Positions 15,728 through 24,284 of a stretch of DNA of 64,000 nucleotides are shown piece by piece. Each line of letters begins with the position of its first letter. The stretch's first letter is position 1. The position numbers were made by a program, and so were the translations under genes. The stretch is taken from assembly GCA_030247555.1 (NCBI GenBank), contig JAOTSD010000002.1:62001-126000 (forward strand), given 5' to 3'. The stretch is from Siculibacillus sp. Lineage in GTDB: Bacteria; Pseudomonadota; Alphaproteobacteria; Rhizobiales; Ancalomicrobiaceae. The notes under the pieces were generated by a model. It ran no database searches, was not told the DNA's origin, and saw only the letters and a list, made by a program, of their open reading frames with translations.

Positions 15728-15743
15728 GAATATGATGCTATTC
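15728..15743. promoter_or_regulatory. candidate operator palindrome GAATA-N6-TATTC
   Basis: A perfect 5+5 palindrome, GAATATGATGCTATTC, in the AT-rich divergent promoter. GAAT-N8-ATTC resembles, in inverted arm order, the spaced ATTC/GAAT sites reported for sulfide-responsive ArsR-type repressors such as SqrR. The regulator assignment is only a guess. Confidence 0.35.
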
Positions 15744-15782
15744 TGATTTTCAAGCTTTGCAAAGAGCGCATTTCAATCGATC

Positions 15783-15849
15783 TGTATTCCGATGCTGAAA
15801 TTTTTCATGCGGCCTCGACGCCGGCGTATTTCATGAACGACGGAATACA
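15783..15849. repeat. widely spaced 9-bp inverted repeat
   Basis: TGTATTCCG at 15783-15791 and its exact complement CGGAATACA at 15841-15849 flank about 49 bases just upstream of the TauD-like gene. The arrangement could be two half-operators for a looping or dimeric regulator, or the base of a leader stem-loop. Confidence 0.4.
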
Positions 15850-15920
15850 ATGAAAAACAATGTTTAGACACTACTTCCTGATGTGTCACGCGAAGTCGTT
15901 CGGCGAGGAGGAAACAGGGA

Positions 15921-16898
15921 ATGCAAGCTGAAGATGGGGCCGTGGAAGGCCGTGGAAGAGCCACTGGCATTTCAGTTCATCCGGTCTTGGGACCCTTTTC
16001 GACCACCGATGAGGCCGCTTATCGGGCCTGGCGCGAGGCGAAGCTCGCGGCCCATCCGACCGACCCTTCCGAGCTCCTCGTCGACATCGCCGACCCGCTC
16101 GCCCCGACGCTCGCCGAACTCGCCGCGATCGAGGCGGCCATCGCCCGCGCCGACATGTGTCTCTACCGATTCGCCGCCGATCGCACCGACGAGGGACATG
16201 CGCGTCGCGCCGTCTCGGCGCTCGCCGCCGCCTGCGGCCTGACCCGATTCGAGAAGCACCGCTCCGCCGGTCCCGACGGTCTGGTCGCCATCGAGGTGGC
16301 CGAGGACGCCCATCGTTCGGGTTTCATTCCCTATTCCACCCGCCCGATCGGCTGGCACACCGACGGCTACTACGCCTACGAGGGGCCGGAGCGGGCGATC
16401 CGCGCCATGGTGCTCCACTGCGTCCGGCCGGCGGCCGAGGGTGGCGTCAACGCCCTGCTCGATCACGAGATCGCCTACATCCGCCTGCGTGATCGCGATC
16501 CCGCGCTGGTCGAGGCCTTGATGCGCCCCGACGCCATGGCGATCCCGCCGTCGGTCGAGGAGGACGGCTCGGTGCGAGACTGGGCCATCGGCCCGGTCTT
16601 CGAAGTCGATCCGGCGACCGGCGGCCTGCTGATGCGCTACACCGCCCGCAAGCGACACATCGTCTGGGCCGACGATTCGCTCACCCGCGCCGCCGTCACC
16701 GCGCTCGAGGAGATCTGCGCCACCGATCCCCTCGTCTTCCGCCTGCGCCTCGACGCCGGCCAGGGCGTGATCTGCAACAACGTCCTGCACGATCGCACCG
16801 CATTCGGCGACGAGAGCCACTCGACGCGGCTGCTCTATCGCCTACGTTCCTACGATCGGCTCTTCGCCTCCCCCGGCCTCGCCCGGACGACCACCTGA
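15921..16898 (+). CDS. TauD/TfdA-family Fe(II)/2-oxoglutarate-dependent oxygenase
   Basis: A 325-residue member of the TauD/TfdA oxygenase family, enzymes that use Fe(II), 2-oxoglutarate and oxygen to hydroxylate or cleave a substrate. The iron-binding triad is visible as H146 and D148 in IGWHTDGYY and H290 in NNVLHDRTAF, and R303 in STRLLYRLR can bind 2-oxoglutarate. The ATG at 15921 has a clear AGGAGGAAA site. It is transcribed divergently from dsrA and leads a run with two small genes and a DUF3050 gene. Its substrate is unknown. TauD itself releases sulfite from taurine, so an organosulfur substrate is possible but not shown. Confidence 0.85.
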   Translation: MQAEDGAVEGRGRATGISVHPVLGPFSTTDEAAYRAWREAKLAAHPTDPSELLVDIADPLAPTLAELAAIEAAIARADMCLYRFAADRTDEGHARRAVSALAAACGLTRFEKHRSAGPDGLVAIEVAEDAHRSGFIPYSTRPIGWHTDGYYAYEGPERAIRAMVLHCVRPAAEGGVNALLDHEIAYIRLRDRDPALVEALMRPDAMAIPPSVEEDGSVRDWAIGPVFEVDPATGGLLMRYTARKRHIVWADDSLTRAAVTALEEICATDPLVFRLRLDAGQGVICNNVLHDRTAFGDESHSTRLLYRLRSYDRLFASPGLARTTT

Positions 16899-16929
16899 AC
16901 CCGCGACCCACCCTCATTCGGACGACCCG

Positions 16930-17148
16930 ATGGCCAACCTCTCAGATCTGATCATCTCGCACCGTGAAATCACCTCCTATTTCGACCTCGAGCGGCTGGT
17001 CGAAGCCGCCGCCCAGGACGGCATGGTGGTGCTCCACATGGACCTGAAGCCCGACTTCCAGGATACGCCGCGCGACTGGCAGAAGCGTCTCGAGCTCGCC
17101 TTCTATCGCGCCGGCGGCCACACTCCGGGGCTGGGGAACCGGAAATGA
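16930..17148 (+). CDS. small conserved-looking protein of unknown function
   Basis: A 72-residue acidic-to-neutral protein without signal peptide, membrane segment or cysteine. I do not recognise the family. It begins 31 bases after the TauD-like gene and its stop overlaps the next start as ATGA, so it belongs to the same transcription unit. Codon use with a high GC third position matches the neighbours and supports a real gene. Predicted segments are helical, with a short VVLHMDLKPDF strand-like part in the middle. Confidence 0.65.
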   Translation: MANLSDLIISHREITSYFDLERLVEAAAQDGMVVLHMDLKPDFQDTPRDWQKRLELAFYRAGGHTPGLGNRK

Positions 17149-17375
17149 GCGACGTCGAACGCACCGATCTCCTCACCCTCGCCGCACCCTACCGGCGCGA
17201 GGTCCGCCTCGAGCACGTGGTCTTCGAGAGCGACATGAAGATGCTCAGGGTGATCGTCCGCGAGGGCCATCGCATCACCCAGCTCGATCTCGACCCCGAG
17301 ACGGCGCGCCTGTGGGGTGCCGCCATGGTCGATTGGGCCGACCGCATCGACCGGGGCGACCCGGCCACTCCCTGA
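17145..17375 (+). CDS. small protein of unknown function (possibly DUF6967-like)
   Basis: A 76-residue soluble protein that starts by an ATGA overlap with the preceding small gene. Central features are a strand-rich stretch (REVRLEHVVFESDMKMLRVI), then HRITQLDLDPETARLWGAAM and a C-terminal DWADRIDRG. It looks like short conserved proteins that I recall as DUF6967, but this is from memory and needs a profile search. Its tight coupling between the TauD-like and DUF3050 genes suggests it is an accessory part of the same system. Confidence 0.65.
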   Translation: MSDVERTDLLTLAAPYRREVRLEHVVFESDMKMLRVIVREGHRITQLDLDPETARLWGAAMVDWADRIDRGDPATP

Positions 17376-17416
17376 CGCCCCATCCCCTTCCATCATCCAC
17401 GGACCGGAGACGTCAC

Positions 17417-18211
17417 GTGACCGACGCCGTCCGCGCCCTGCGCGCCGAAATCAACGAGGCCCACGATCGCCTCGCCGCCCATCCCGTCTTCGCCGCGGTC
17501 GAGACGCCGGACGATCTGCGGCTGTTCATGTCCTGGCACGTCTTCGCCGTGTGGGACTTCATGACGCTGCTGAAGCGCCTGCAACGCGATCTGACCACCG
17601 TCACCCTGCCGTGGACCCCACCGGCCCACCCGGAGGCGGCGCGACTCGTCAACGAGATCGTGCTCGGCGAGGAGAGCGACATCGCCCCCGGCGGCCGGCA
17701 CGCCTCGCACCACGGCCTCTATCTCGAGGCGATGCGCGAGATCGGTGCCGACACCACGGCGATCGAGGGCTTCGTCGCCCGCCTCGCCGCCGGCCGTGAT
17801 CCCTTCGCCGCCCTCGCGGAGGCCGACGTCGCCGCCGGTCCGGCCGAGTTCGTCGCCGCGACGCTGCGCACCGCGTTGAACGGGACGCTGCCGCAGGTGC
17901 TCGGCTCCTTCTTCTTCGGTCGCGAGAACGTCATCCCCGACATGTTCCGCGGCCTGCTCGCCCGCTGGGGCATCGACCCCGCCGCCGCGCCGATCATGAT
18001 CTTCTACCTCGAGCGCCACATCGAACTCGATTCGGGCGAGCACGGGCCGGCGGCCGAGGCGATGATCGCCGAGATCGTCGGCGACGACACCGTCGCCACC
18101 GTCGAGATGCTCACCGCCGCCCGCGACGCGCTGACGGCGCGCCGTCGCCTGTGGGACGCGCTGCACGAGTGCTTGCGCTCAGTCGAAAGGCCGCGCGCCG
18201 CCGCCGAGTGA
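17417..18211 (+). CDS. DUF3050 protein, probable heme-oxygenase-like fold
   Basis: A 264-residue all-helical protein of the DUF3050 family. The GTG start at 17417 follows CCGGAG by eight bases. Possible metal ligands repeat at helix spacing: H41 and D47 in MSWHVFAVWDF, E80/E85/E86 in NEIVLGEES, H98/H99 and E104 in SHHGLYLEAM, E170 in GRENVIPDMF, and E199, H201, D205 and H209 in LERHIELDSGEHG. This pattern resembles the heme-oxygenase-like diiron oxidases, so an oxygenase or metal-binding role is inferred. It closes the cassette with the TauD-like gene, suggesting two oxygen-using steps. Function is unknown. Confidence 0.8.
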   Translation: MTDAVRALRAEINEAHDRLAAHPVFAAVETPDDLRLFMSWHVFAVWDFMTLLKRLQRDLTTVTLPWTPPAHPEAARLVNEIVLGEESDIAPGGRHASHHGLYLEAMREIGADTTAIEGFVARLAAGRDPFAALAEADVAAGPAEFVAATLRTALNGTLPQVLGSFFFGRENVIPDMFRGLLARWGIDPAAAPIMIFYLERHIELDSGEHGPAAEAMIAEIVGDDTVATVEMLTAARDALTARRRLWDALHECLRSVERPRAAAE

Positions 18212-18330
18212 TCGCGGCGACGGACCCGGACGCCATCACCGCCGCGCGAGAAGCGGACGAGGCGGCGACGCCCTTGGTCGTGATCGCCCCTCGGGCTTAT
18301 GCTCGGGCGATCGGCGGAGGACGGAGAACC

Positions 18331-19749
18331 GTGACGGAAACCTCTGAGAGACCCTCGAGCGGCGACGCCGTCGCCCGGCGCCACGCCGGCGCCTCTCTCG
18401 TCGCGGCGGTCTTCGCCACGGCGATCGCGCTCGCCCACCCCCCGGCCGCGGCGCAGTCGCGCGCCCCCTCCTTCGTGCGCGACGCCGAGACCGAGGCGCT
18501 GCTCTCCGACTACGCCCGGCCGCTGTTCAAGGTCGCCGGCGTTCCGGCCAAGGACGTCCGGCTGGTGCTCGTCGCCAGCCGCGACTTCAACGCCTTCATC
18601 ATCGACGGCGGTCGCATCTTCATGAACATCGGCGTGCTGATGGAGGCCGCCACCCCCAACGAGGTCATCGGCGTCCTCGCCCACGAGACCGGCCACATCG
18701 CCGGTGCGCATCAGGTGCGCTTCCGCGAGGCGCTGTCGCGAGCTCGCAACATGGCGCTCATCGGCGCCGTGCTCGGCGGCGCGGCGATCGTCGGCACGGC
18801 GCGCTCGGGCGGCGGCGCACAGGCCGGGCAGGCCGGCGCGGCGGTCCTGACCGGTTCGGCCAGCCTCGCCGGCGCCACCATGTTGGCCTACGCCCGCACC
18901 GAGGAACTCGCCGCCGATCGCGCCGCGATCAACTATCTGGAGAAGACCGGCCAGTCGGCGGAGGGCATGCTGATCACCTTCCGCCGCTTCGCCGATCAGA
19001 TGGTGGTGTCGGTCCGCGGCCGCGACCCCTACGCCTTCTCCCATCCGATGCCGCGCGAGCGCATCTCCCAGATCGAGGAACTGGCGAGCCGGTCGAAGTT
19101 CCACACCCACAAGGACCCGCCGGAACTCCGGGCCCGCCACGATCTGGTGCGGGCCAAGCTCGTCGCCTTCATGGACAGCCCGAGCGCCGTCGGCGGCCGC
19201 TATCCGGCCAAGGACACTTCGCTCGCCGCCCGTTATGCCCGCGCCGTCGTCGCCTATCGCCGCAACAGCCCGGCCGACGCCATTCGCCTCATCGACGAGT
19301 TGATCCGCGAGCATCCGAACAACCCCTATTTCCACGAACTCAAGGGCCAGACCCTGCTCGAATGGGGCAAACCGCGCGAGGCCATCCTCGAACTGCGCCG
19401 CGCCGTCGATCTGGCGCCCGGCCCCTCCGGCGCGCCGATCCGGGTGATGCTCGGCCACGCCCTGGTGGCGACCGAGGACAAGGGACTGGTCGACGAGGCG
19501 ATCCGCCAGCTCACCATCGCTGCCGATCGCGACCGGCTCGACCCGACGCCCTGGCGGCATCTGGCGCGCGCCTGGGGGATGAAGGGCGACCCGTCCAAGG
19601 CCGACCTGATGGTGGCGACGGGCCTCTTCGTCGCCGGCGACGTGAAGGAAGCGCGAAAATACGCGGCGCGGGCTCGAGACAATTTGAAGACCGGTTCCTC
19701 CGACTGGCTTCGCGCCGACGACATCGTGTCCTATAAGCCTGACGATTGA
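18331..19749 (+). CDS. M48 family zinc metalloprotease with TPR region, BepA-like
   Basis: A 472-residue periplasmic metalloprotease. A signal-like hydrophobic stretch (about 20-42, ending PAAAQS) precedes the M48 domain. The zinc site is H118, E119 and H122 in HETGH with a third ligand near E192 in EELAADR. A C-terminal part from about residue 290 has TPR-like helical pairs. BepA-type proteins survey outer-membrane protein assembly. The GTG at 18331 has GGAG upstream. It starts the usual Hyphomicrobiales run of M48 protease, DsbA-like protein and accBC. Confidence 0.9.
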   Translation: MTETSERPSSGDAVARRHAGASLVAAVFATAIALAHPPAAAQSRAPSFVRDAETEALLSDYARPLFKVAGVPAKDVRLVLVASRDFNAFIIDGGRIFMNIGVLMEAATPNEVIGVLAHETGHIAGAHQVRFREALSRARNMALIGAVLGGAAIVGTARSGGGAQAGQAGAAVLTGSASLAGATMLAYARTEELAADRAAINYLEKTGQSAEGMLITFRRFADQMVVSVRGRDPYAFSHPMPRERISQIEELASRSKFHTHKDPPELRARHDLVRAKLVAFMDSPSAVGGRYPAKDTSLAARYARAVVAYRRNSPADAIRLIDELIREHPNNPYFHELKGQTLLEWGKPREAILELRRAVDLAPGPSGAPIRVMLGHALVATEDKGLVDEAIRQLTIAADRDRLDPTPWRHLARAWGMKGDPSKADLMVATGLFVAGDVKEARKYAARARDNLKTGSSDWLRADDIVSYKPDD

Positions 19750-19803
19750 TCGAACTTTCATCGATGCGTCGCGCCCGCGCGGCGCTCGCACCAGGAGTGC
19801 CCC

Positions 19804-20562
19804 ATGACGCGCCGCCTCACCGCCTTCCTCGCCGGCGCCGCCGCCATCGCGCTCCTCGCCGGCGCCCCTGCCGGCGCCCAGGCGCCGCTCGACCGCTCGG
19901 CGATCGAGAAGATCGTCCACGAGTACATCGTCGCTCACCCGGAGGTGCTCGAGGAGGCGATGGCGGCGCTGGAGAAGAAGCAGGTGGAGGAGGCCTCGGC
20001 TGGTCTCGCCAAGGTGCTCGCCGAGAAGAAGGCGACGCTCTTCGAAAGCCCCCGTCAGGTGACCCTCGGCAATCCCAAGGGCGACATCACCGTGGTCGAG
20101 TTCTTTGATTACAACTGCGGCTACTGCAAGACCGCCCTGCCCGATCTTCTCGCCCTGATCGCCGCCGATCCCAAGGTCAAGGTGGTGCTCAAGGAGATGC
20201 CGATCCTGAGCGACGCCTCGGTCGAAGCGGCGCGGGTGTCGATCGCCGTCGGCCGCGTCGCCCCGGCGAAGTTCCAGGACTTCCACAAGCGCCTGATCGG
20301 GACGCGCGGCTCCTCCGACCTCGCCAAGGCGATGGCGGCGGCCCGCGACGCCGGCGTCGACGCGGCGGCGCTCGACAAGGCGCTCGCCGACGCCGAGATC
20401 GACGCCACCATCGCCGAGAGCTACGGGCTCGCCAAGGCGCTCGGCATCCGCGGCACCCCGGGTTTCGTCATCGGCGACAAGGTGATCCCCGGCCGCATCG
20501 AGCTTCCCGCCCTCAAGGCCCGCGTCGCCGAGGCCCGCTGTACCCTCAACAAGAACTGCTGA
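19804..20562 (+). CDS. DsbA-family periplasmic thiol-disulfide oxidoreductase
   Basis: A 252-residue exported thioredoxin-fold protein of the DsbA/Com1 type. It has a cleavable signal peptide ending near PAGAQA, a helical N-terminal region (about 30-85), then the active site NCGYCK with C105 and C108. The cis-proline loop is in RGTPGFVIG. A final cysteine pair lies in EARCTLNKNC. The ATG at 19804 has AGGAG at good spacing, 54 bases after the M48 gene. In relatives aroQ often follows before accB; here it is absent. Confidence 0.9.
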   Translation: MTRRLTAFLAGAAAIALLAGAPAGAQAPLDRSAIEKIVHEYIVAHPEVLEEAMAALEKKQVEEASAGLAKVLAEKKATLFESPRQVTLGNPKGDITVVEFFDYNCGYCKTALPDLLALIAADPKVKVVLKEMPILSDASVEAARVSIAVGRVAPAKFQDFHKRLIGTRGSSDLAKAMAAARDAGVDAAALDKALADAEIDATIAESYGLAKALGIRGTPGFVIGDKVIPGRIELPALKARVAEARCTLNKNC

Positions 20563-20797
20563 AGCCACCGGCCGATCACCGACGAGATATCCGGGGATGC
20601 GGGAGACCCCGCACCGCCCCGGCCCTTGTTCGCGCGCCGTACCCCGCCTATAAAGCGCCGACGCGCCGGACCCCGCCGGCTCGACGGCCGTATCCGTCCG
20701 CCCCGAACGCGGTGATCGCCGAACGGCCGCCGGATCGCCCGAAGCGGGGCCGCATCCGATCCGAACGAAGATCCGAAAAGAGCCGAGATCCGACCCG

Positions 20798-21277
20798 ATG
20801 GCCACTCCCAAGAAGCCCTTCGACACCGACTTCATCCGCGATCTGGCACTGCTCGTCGCCGAGACCGACCTGAGCGAGATCGAGGTCGAACAGGGCGATC
20901 TGCGCATCCGCGTCGCCCGGGTCGTCCAGGTGGTGGCGCCGGTCACCGTCGCCGCCCCGGCCGTCGCCCATGCCGCTCCGGTCGCCGCTCCGGTCGCCGC
21001 TCCGGCGCCGGCCGCACCCGCCGAGGCGGGCTGGGCCGACCACCCCGGCGTGGTGAAGTCGCCGATGGTCGGCACCGCCTATCGCTCGCCCTCGCCGGGC
21101 GCGGCCGCCTTCATCGACGTCGGCACCCGCGTGCGCGAGGGCCAGACGCTCCTCATCGTCGAGGCGATGAAGACGATGAACCAGATCCCCGCGCCCAAGG
21201 CCGGCGTCGTCACCGCCATCCTCTTCGAGGACGCGTCTCCGGTGGAGTACGGCGAGCCGCTCGTCGTCATCGAATGA
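20798..21277 (+). CDS. accB: biotin carboxyl carrier protein of acetyl-CoA carboxylase
   Basis: A 159-residue carrier for the first step of fatty-acid synthesis. The C-terminal biotinyl domain contains EAMKTMN, with K125 as the biotinylation site. The middle is a flexible Ala/Pro-rich linker (about 48-77), as is normal for AccB. The accC start lies 11 bases after the accB stop. The 235 bases upstream have no gene and should hold the promoter. Confidence 0.97.
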   Translation: MATPKKPFDTDFIRDLALLVAETDLSEIEVEQGDLRIRVARVVQVVAPVTVAAPAVAHAAPVAAPVAAPAPAAPAEAGWADHPGVVKSPMVGTAYRSPSPGAAAFIDVGTRVREGQTLLIVEAMKTMNQIPAPKAGVVTAILFEDASPVEYGEPLVVIE

Positions 21278-21288
21278 CGAGGGCGCCC

Positions 21289-22638
21289 ATGTTCAACAAG
21301 ATCCTCATCGCCAATCGCGGCGAGATCGCCCTCCGGGTCCTGCGCGCCTGCAAGGAACTCGGCATCCGCACCGTGGCGATCCACTCGACCGCCGACGCCG
21401 ACGCCATGCACGTCCGCCTCGCCGACGAGAGCGTCTGCATCGGCCCGCCCAAGGCGTCGGAGAGCTATCTCAACATTCCCCAGATCGTCGCCGCCTGCGA
21501 GATCACCGGCGCCGAGGCCGTCCATCCGGGTTACGGCTTCCTCTCCGAGAACGCCCGCTTCGCCGAGATCGTCGAAGCCCACGGCGTCAAGTTCATCGGC
21601 CCCTCGGCCGAGCACATCCGCATCATGGGCGACAAGATCGAGGCCAAGCGCACCGCCCAGCGTCTCGGCATCCCGGTCGTACCCGGCTCCGACGGCGCCG
21701 TCGAGACGGCCGAGGACGCCGAACGCCATGCCGCCGAGATCGGCTACCCGGTGCTGATCAAGGCTTCGGCCGGCGGCGGCGGCCGCGGCATGAAGGTGGC
21801 GCGCACCGCCGACGACCTGCACGAGGCCTACGCCACCGCGCGGGCCGAATCCAAGGCGGCCTTCGGCGACGACGCGGTCTACATGGAGAAGTTGCTGATC
21901 ACCCCGCGCCACATCGAGATCCAGGTTCTCGGCGACGGCAAGGGTGGCGCGGTCCATCTCGGCGAACGCGACTGCTCGCTGCAGCGCCGCCACCAGAAGG
22001 TCTGGGAAGAGGCCAACTCCCCGGCCCTCAATCCCGCCCAGCGCGAGAAGATCGGCGCCATCTGCGCCCAGGCGGTGGCCGACCTCGGCTACGCCGGCGC
22101 CGGCACCATCGAATTCCTCTACGAGAACGGCGAGTTCTATTTCATCGAGATGAACACCCGCCTGCAGGTGGAGCATCCGATCACCGAGGCGATCACCGGC
22201 ATCGATCTCGTCTACGAGCAGATCCGCGTCGCCGCCGGCGCCGGCCTCTCGGTCCGCCAGGAGGACATCGAGTTCAAGGGCCACGCCATCGAGTGCCGGA
22301 TCAACGCCGAGAACCCGGCGACCTTCACGCCCTCCCCCGGCAAGATCACCTATTATCATCCGCCCGGCGGGCTCGGGGTGCGCGTCGACAGCGGCGTCTA
22401 TCAGGGCTATCGGATCCCGCCCTACTACGACAGCCTGATCGGCAAGCTGATCGTCCACGGCCGCAACCGCGTCGAGTGCCTGATGCGGCTCAGGCGCTGT
22501 CTCGACGAGTTCGTCGTCGACGGCATCGAGACGACCATCCCGCTGTTCCGCAAACTGATCGACAACCAGGACATCGCCAACGGCATGTACGACATCCATT
22601 GGCTGGAGAAGTTCCTGGAGACGAAGCCCTTCGACTGA
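21289..22638 (+). CDS. accC: biotin carboxylase subunit of acetyl-CoA carboxylase
   Basis: A 449-residue ATP-grasp enzyme that carboxylates biotin on AccB. Seen are the N-terminal [18 protein letters not shown], the glycine-rich ATP loop [13 protein letters not shown], and [14 protein letters not shown]. The ATG at 21289 gives the same length as the Escherichia coli enzyme and follows GAGGG. An earlier ATG at 21274 overlaps the accB stop as ATGA but would add five unusual residues. Confidence 0.97.
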   Translation: MFNKILIANRGEIALRVLRACKELGIRTVAIHSTADADAMHVRLADESVCIGPPKASESYLNIPQIVAACEITGAEAVHPGYGFLSENARFAEIVEAHGVKFIGPSAEHIRIMGDKIEAKRTAQRLGIPVVPGSDGAVETAEDAERHAAEIGYPVLIKASAGGGGRGMKVARTADDLHEAYATARAESKAAFGDDAVYMEKLLITPRHIEIQVLGDGKGGAVHLGERDCSLQRRHQKVWEEANSPALNPAQREKIGAICAQAVADLGYAGAGTIEFLYENGEFYFIEMNTRLQVEHPITEAITGIDLVYEQIRVAAGAGLSVRQEDIEFKGHAIECRINAENPATFTPSPGKITYYHPPGGLGVRVDSGVYQGYRIPPYYDSLIGKLIVHGRNRVECLMRLRRCLDEFVVDGIETTIPLFRKLIDNQDIANGMYDIHWLEKFLETKPFD

Positions 22639-22720
22639 GCCGCCCGGGGCCGCGCCTCCCCACCCTCGAGCGCCGCCCTCCGCGACATCGTCCGCGCGCC
22701 CGTTTTCGGAGATTGCGTCC

Positions 22721-23416
22721 GTGGCCCGCCAAACCCCGCGGATCACCGCCGACACGCTGATCCGCGCCTACACCATCGGCATCTTCCCGATGGCCGAGGC
22801 GGCGGACGATCCCGAACTCTTCTGGGTCGAGCCAGAGAGCCGAGGGGTGCTGCCGATCGACGGTTTCCACCTCTCCCGCCGCCTCGCCCGAACCATCCGC
22901 TCCGACCGCTTCGCCCTCACCTGCGACACCGACTTCGACGGTGTCATCGCCGGTTGCGCCGCTCCCGCGCCCGGCCGCAGCGGCACCTGGATCAACGCCG
23001 AGATCCGCCGCCTCTACGGTGAGCTCTTCGAGCGCGGCGTCGTCCACACCGTCGAATGCCGTCTCGACGGCGCCCTCGTCGGCGGCCTCTACGGCGTCTC
23101 GATCGGCGGCGCCTTCTTCGGCGAGAGCATGTTCAGCCGGGTGACCGACGCCTCGAAGGTGGCACTCGCCCATCTCGTCGCCCGCCTCGCCGCCGGCGGC
23201 TACGCCCTGCTCGACACCCAGTTTCTCACCGAACATCTCGGCCGCTTCGGCGGCGTCGAGATCCCGCGCCGCATCTACCGCGCCCGCCTCGCCGAGGCTC
23301 TGGCGGCGAGCGCCGACTATCACCGCTTCGGTGCGCCGGGCGAGATCGTCGAGGGAGCGCGCGTCACCGCCCGACTCGGCGGCGACCGGGACACGGAAGG
23401 CGATCGGAACACCTGA
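22721..23416 (+). CDS. aat: leucyl/phenylalanyl-tRNA--protein transferase
   Basis: A 231-residue enzyme that attaches Leu or Phe to N-terminal Arg or Lys of proteins, marking them for ClpAP by the N-end rule. Family features are [48 protein letters not shown] and [11 protein letters not shown]. The GTG at 22721 has CGGAG nine bases before. It follows accC in the alphaproteobacterial order accB-accC-aat. It has a C-terminal extension rich in Arg, Asp and Gly. Confidence 0.96.
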   Translation: MARQTPRITADTLIRAYTIGIFPMAEAADDPELFWVEPESRGVLPIDGFHLSRRLARTIRSDRFALTCDTDFDGVIAGCAAPAPGRSGTWINAEIRRLYGELFERGVVHTVECRLDGALVGGLYGVSIGGAFFGESMFSRVTDASKVALAHLVARLAAGGYALLDTQFLTEHLGRFGGVEIPRRIYRARLAEALAASADYHRFGAPGEIVEGARVTARLGGDRDTEGDRNT

Positions 23417-23441
23417 TCGGCGGCGACGTCCGGTCCCCGGC

Positions 23442-24146
23442 TCAGCGCAGCGGCAACGGCGGCAGGTCGCTGCGCGCCGGCAGCGGCGTCGCGGAAGGAG
23501 CCGCCGTGGCGGTCGCGGGCTTCGGCCCGGCCGCGGCGGGCGCGGCGGGCGGAACCACGGCGGGCGCCGCATTCGAGGGGGCCGCGGCCGCCGGCTTGGG
23601 TGCGACCGGTGCGGCGGGCGCGACCGGAGCCGCCGCGGGCTTCGCCGGCGGCTCGGCGGCGCCGGCCGGAATGCCCGCCTTGGCGCGGGCCGCCGGATCC
23701 TCGCTCGACCCCTTGCAGTCGGTCAGCCACACGTCGTAGACGGCATGTTCGACCGCGTGCAGACCGGGGCTGTCGGCGAACATCCAGCCGGTGAAGATGC
23801 GGCGGATCTTGTTGTCGAGGGTAATCTCGTCGACCTCGACGAAGGAGGTGGTCAGCGGCGCCATGGTCTGCGGCCGGGTGTTGCAGATCCGCGGCGTCAC
23901 CTGGAGCGCGCCGAACTGCACCGTTTCGTCGATGGCGACGTCGAAGGAGATGATCCGCCCGGTGATCTTGTCGAGGCCGGAGAAGGCGGCGATCGGCGTG
24001 GCGATTCGCGTCCCGTCCTGCGAGACCTGCGCCTCCTTGGGCGCCGCCGCCGCCGCCGAGACGGCGAGCAGGGTGGACGCCAGAGCGAGGCTCGCCCGCC
24101 GCGAACCGCGGCGCAGGGCGGACGGGATCGTCGAGAGGGTCGTCAT
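23442..24146 (-). CDS. DUF2155 periplasmic protein with long Ala/Pro tail
   Basis: A 234-residue exported protein. A signal peptide ends near AAAAAP, and the DUF2155 domain (about 40-145) has FSGLDKITGRIISFDV, VTPRICNTRP and FTGWMFADSPGLHAVEH. The rest is a low-complexity Ala/Pro-rich tail. Function of the family is unknown. In alphaproteobacteria it is almost always next to aat and the NDUFA12 gene, as here. The ATG at 24146 has CGGAG upstream, so a start nine codons earlier is rejected. Confidence 0.9.
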   Translation of the reverse strand: MTTLSTIPSALRRGSRRASLALASTLLAVSAAAAAPKEAQVSQDGTRIATPIAAFSGLDKITGRIISFDVAIDETVQFGALQVTPRICNTRPQTMAPLTTSFVEVDEITLDNKIRRIFTGWMFADSPGLHAVEHAVYDVWLTDCKGSSEDPAARAKAGIPAGAAEPPAKPAAAPVAPAAPVAPKPAAAAPSNAAPAVVPPAAPAAAGPKPATATAAPSATPLPARSDLPPLPLR

Positions 24147-24173
24147 CGTCGCTCCGAAAGGGTGGGACGGCAC

Positions 24174-24204
24174 GTGAAAAGGCGGCGCGGTGGGAACCCC
24201 ACCG
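24174..24204 (-). terminator. terminator after the NDUFA12 gene
   Basis: Perfect 7-bp stem CGGTGGG / CCCACCG with a 3-base loop, followed on the minus strand by a short TTTT run. It lies in the 138-base gap between the NDUFA12 gene and the DUF2155 gene. Confidence 0.45.
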
Positions 24205-24284
24205 TCACCGCCGATCGATGACCGCCACTCGTGGCGAGGAGATGGCGAGGCGGCGAACGGCGCGTCGAAATCGCCGTCGCGACC

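Larger units (their letters stand above)
15505..15920. promoter_or_regulatory. divergent promoter region between dsrA and the TauD-like gene
   Basis: This gap contains no credible gene. From about 15700 to 15900 the base composition drops well below that of the neighbours and short repeats cluster. Features include a GAATA-N6-TATTC palindrome at 15728-15743, a CTTTGCAAAG palindrome at 15755-15764, and a widely spaced inverted repeat TGTATTCCG / CGGAATACA (15783-15791 and 15841-15849). GATGCT recurs at 15734 and 15791 with similar T-rich sequence after it. Both the dsr operon and the TauD cassette must be transcribed from here. Exact -10 and -35 boxes cannot be assigned by eye. Confidence 0.6.

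Noticed and set aside
15519..15746. 75-codon plus-strand frame in the dsrA-TauD gap
   Set aside because: It lacks a ribosome site, crosses the promoter for dsrA and has changing base composition unlike coding sequence.
18004..21075. Open frame of more than 1000 codons on the minus strand
   Set aside because: It runs antisense to the DUF3050, M48, DsbA-like and accB genes, all of which have recognisable domains. Long antisense frames are common in DNA with very GC-rich third positions.
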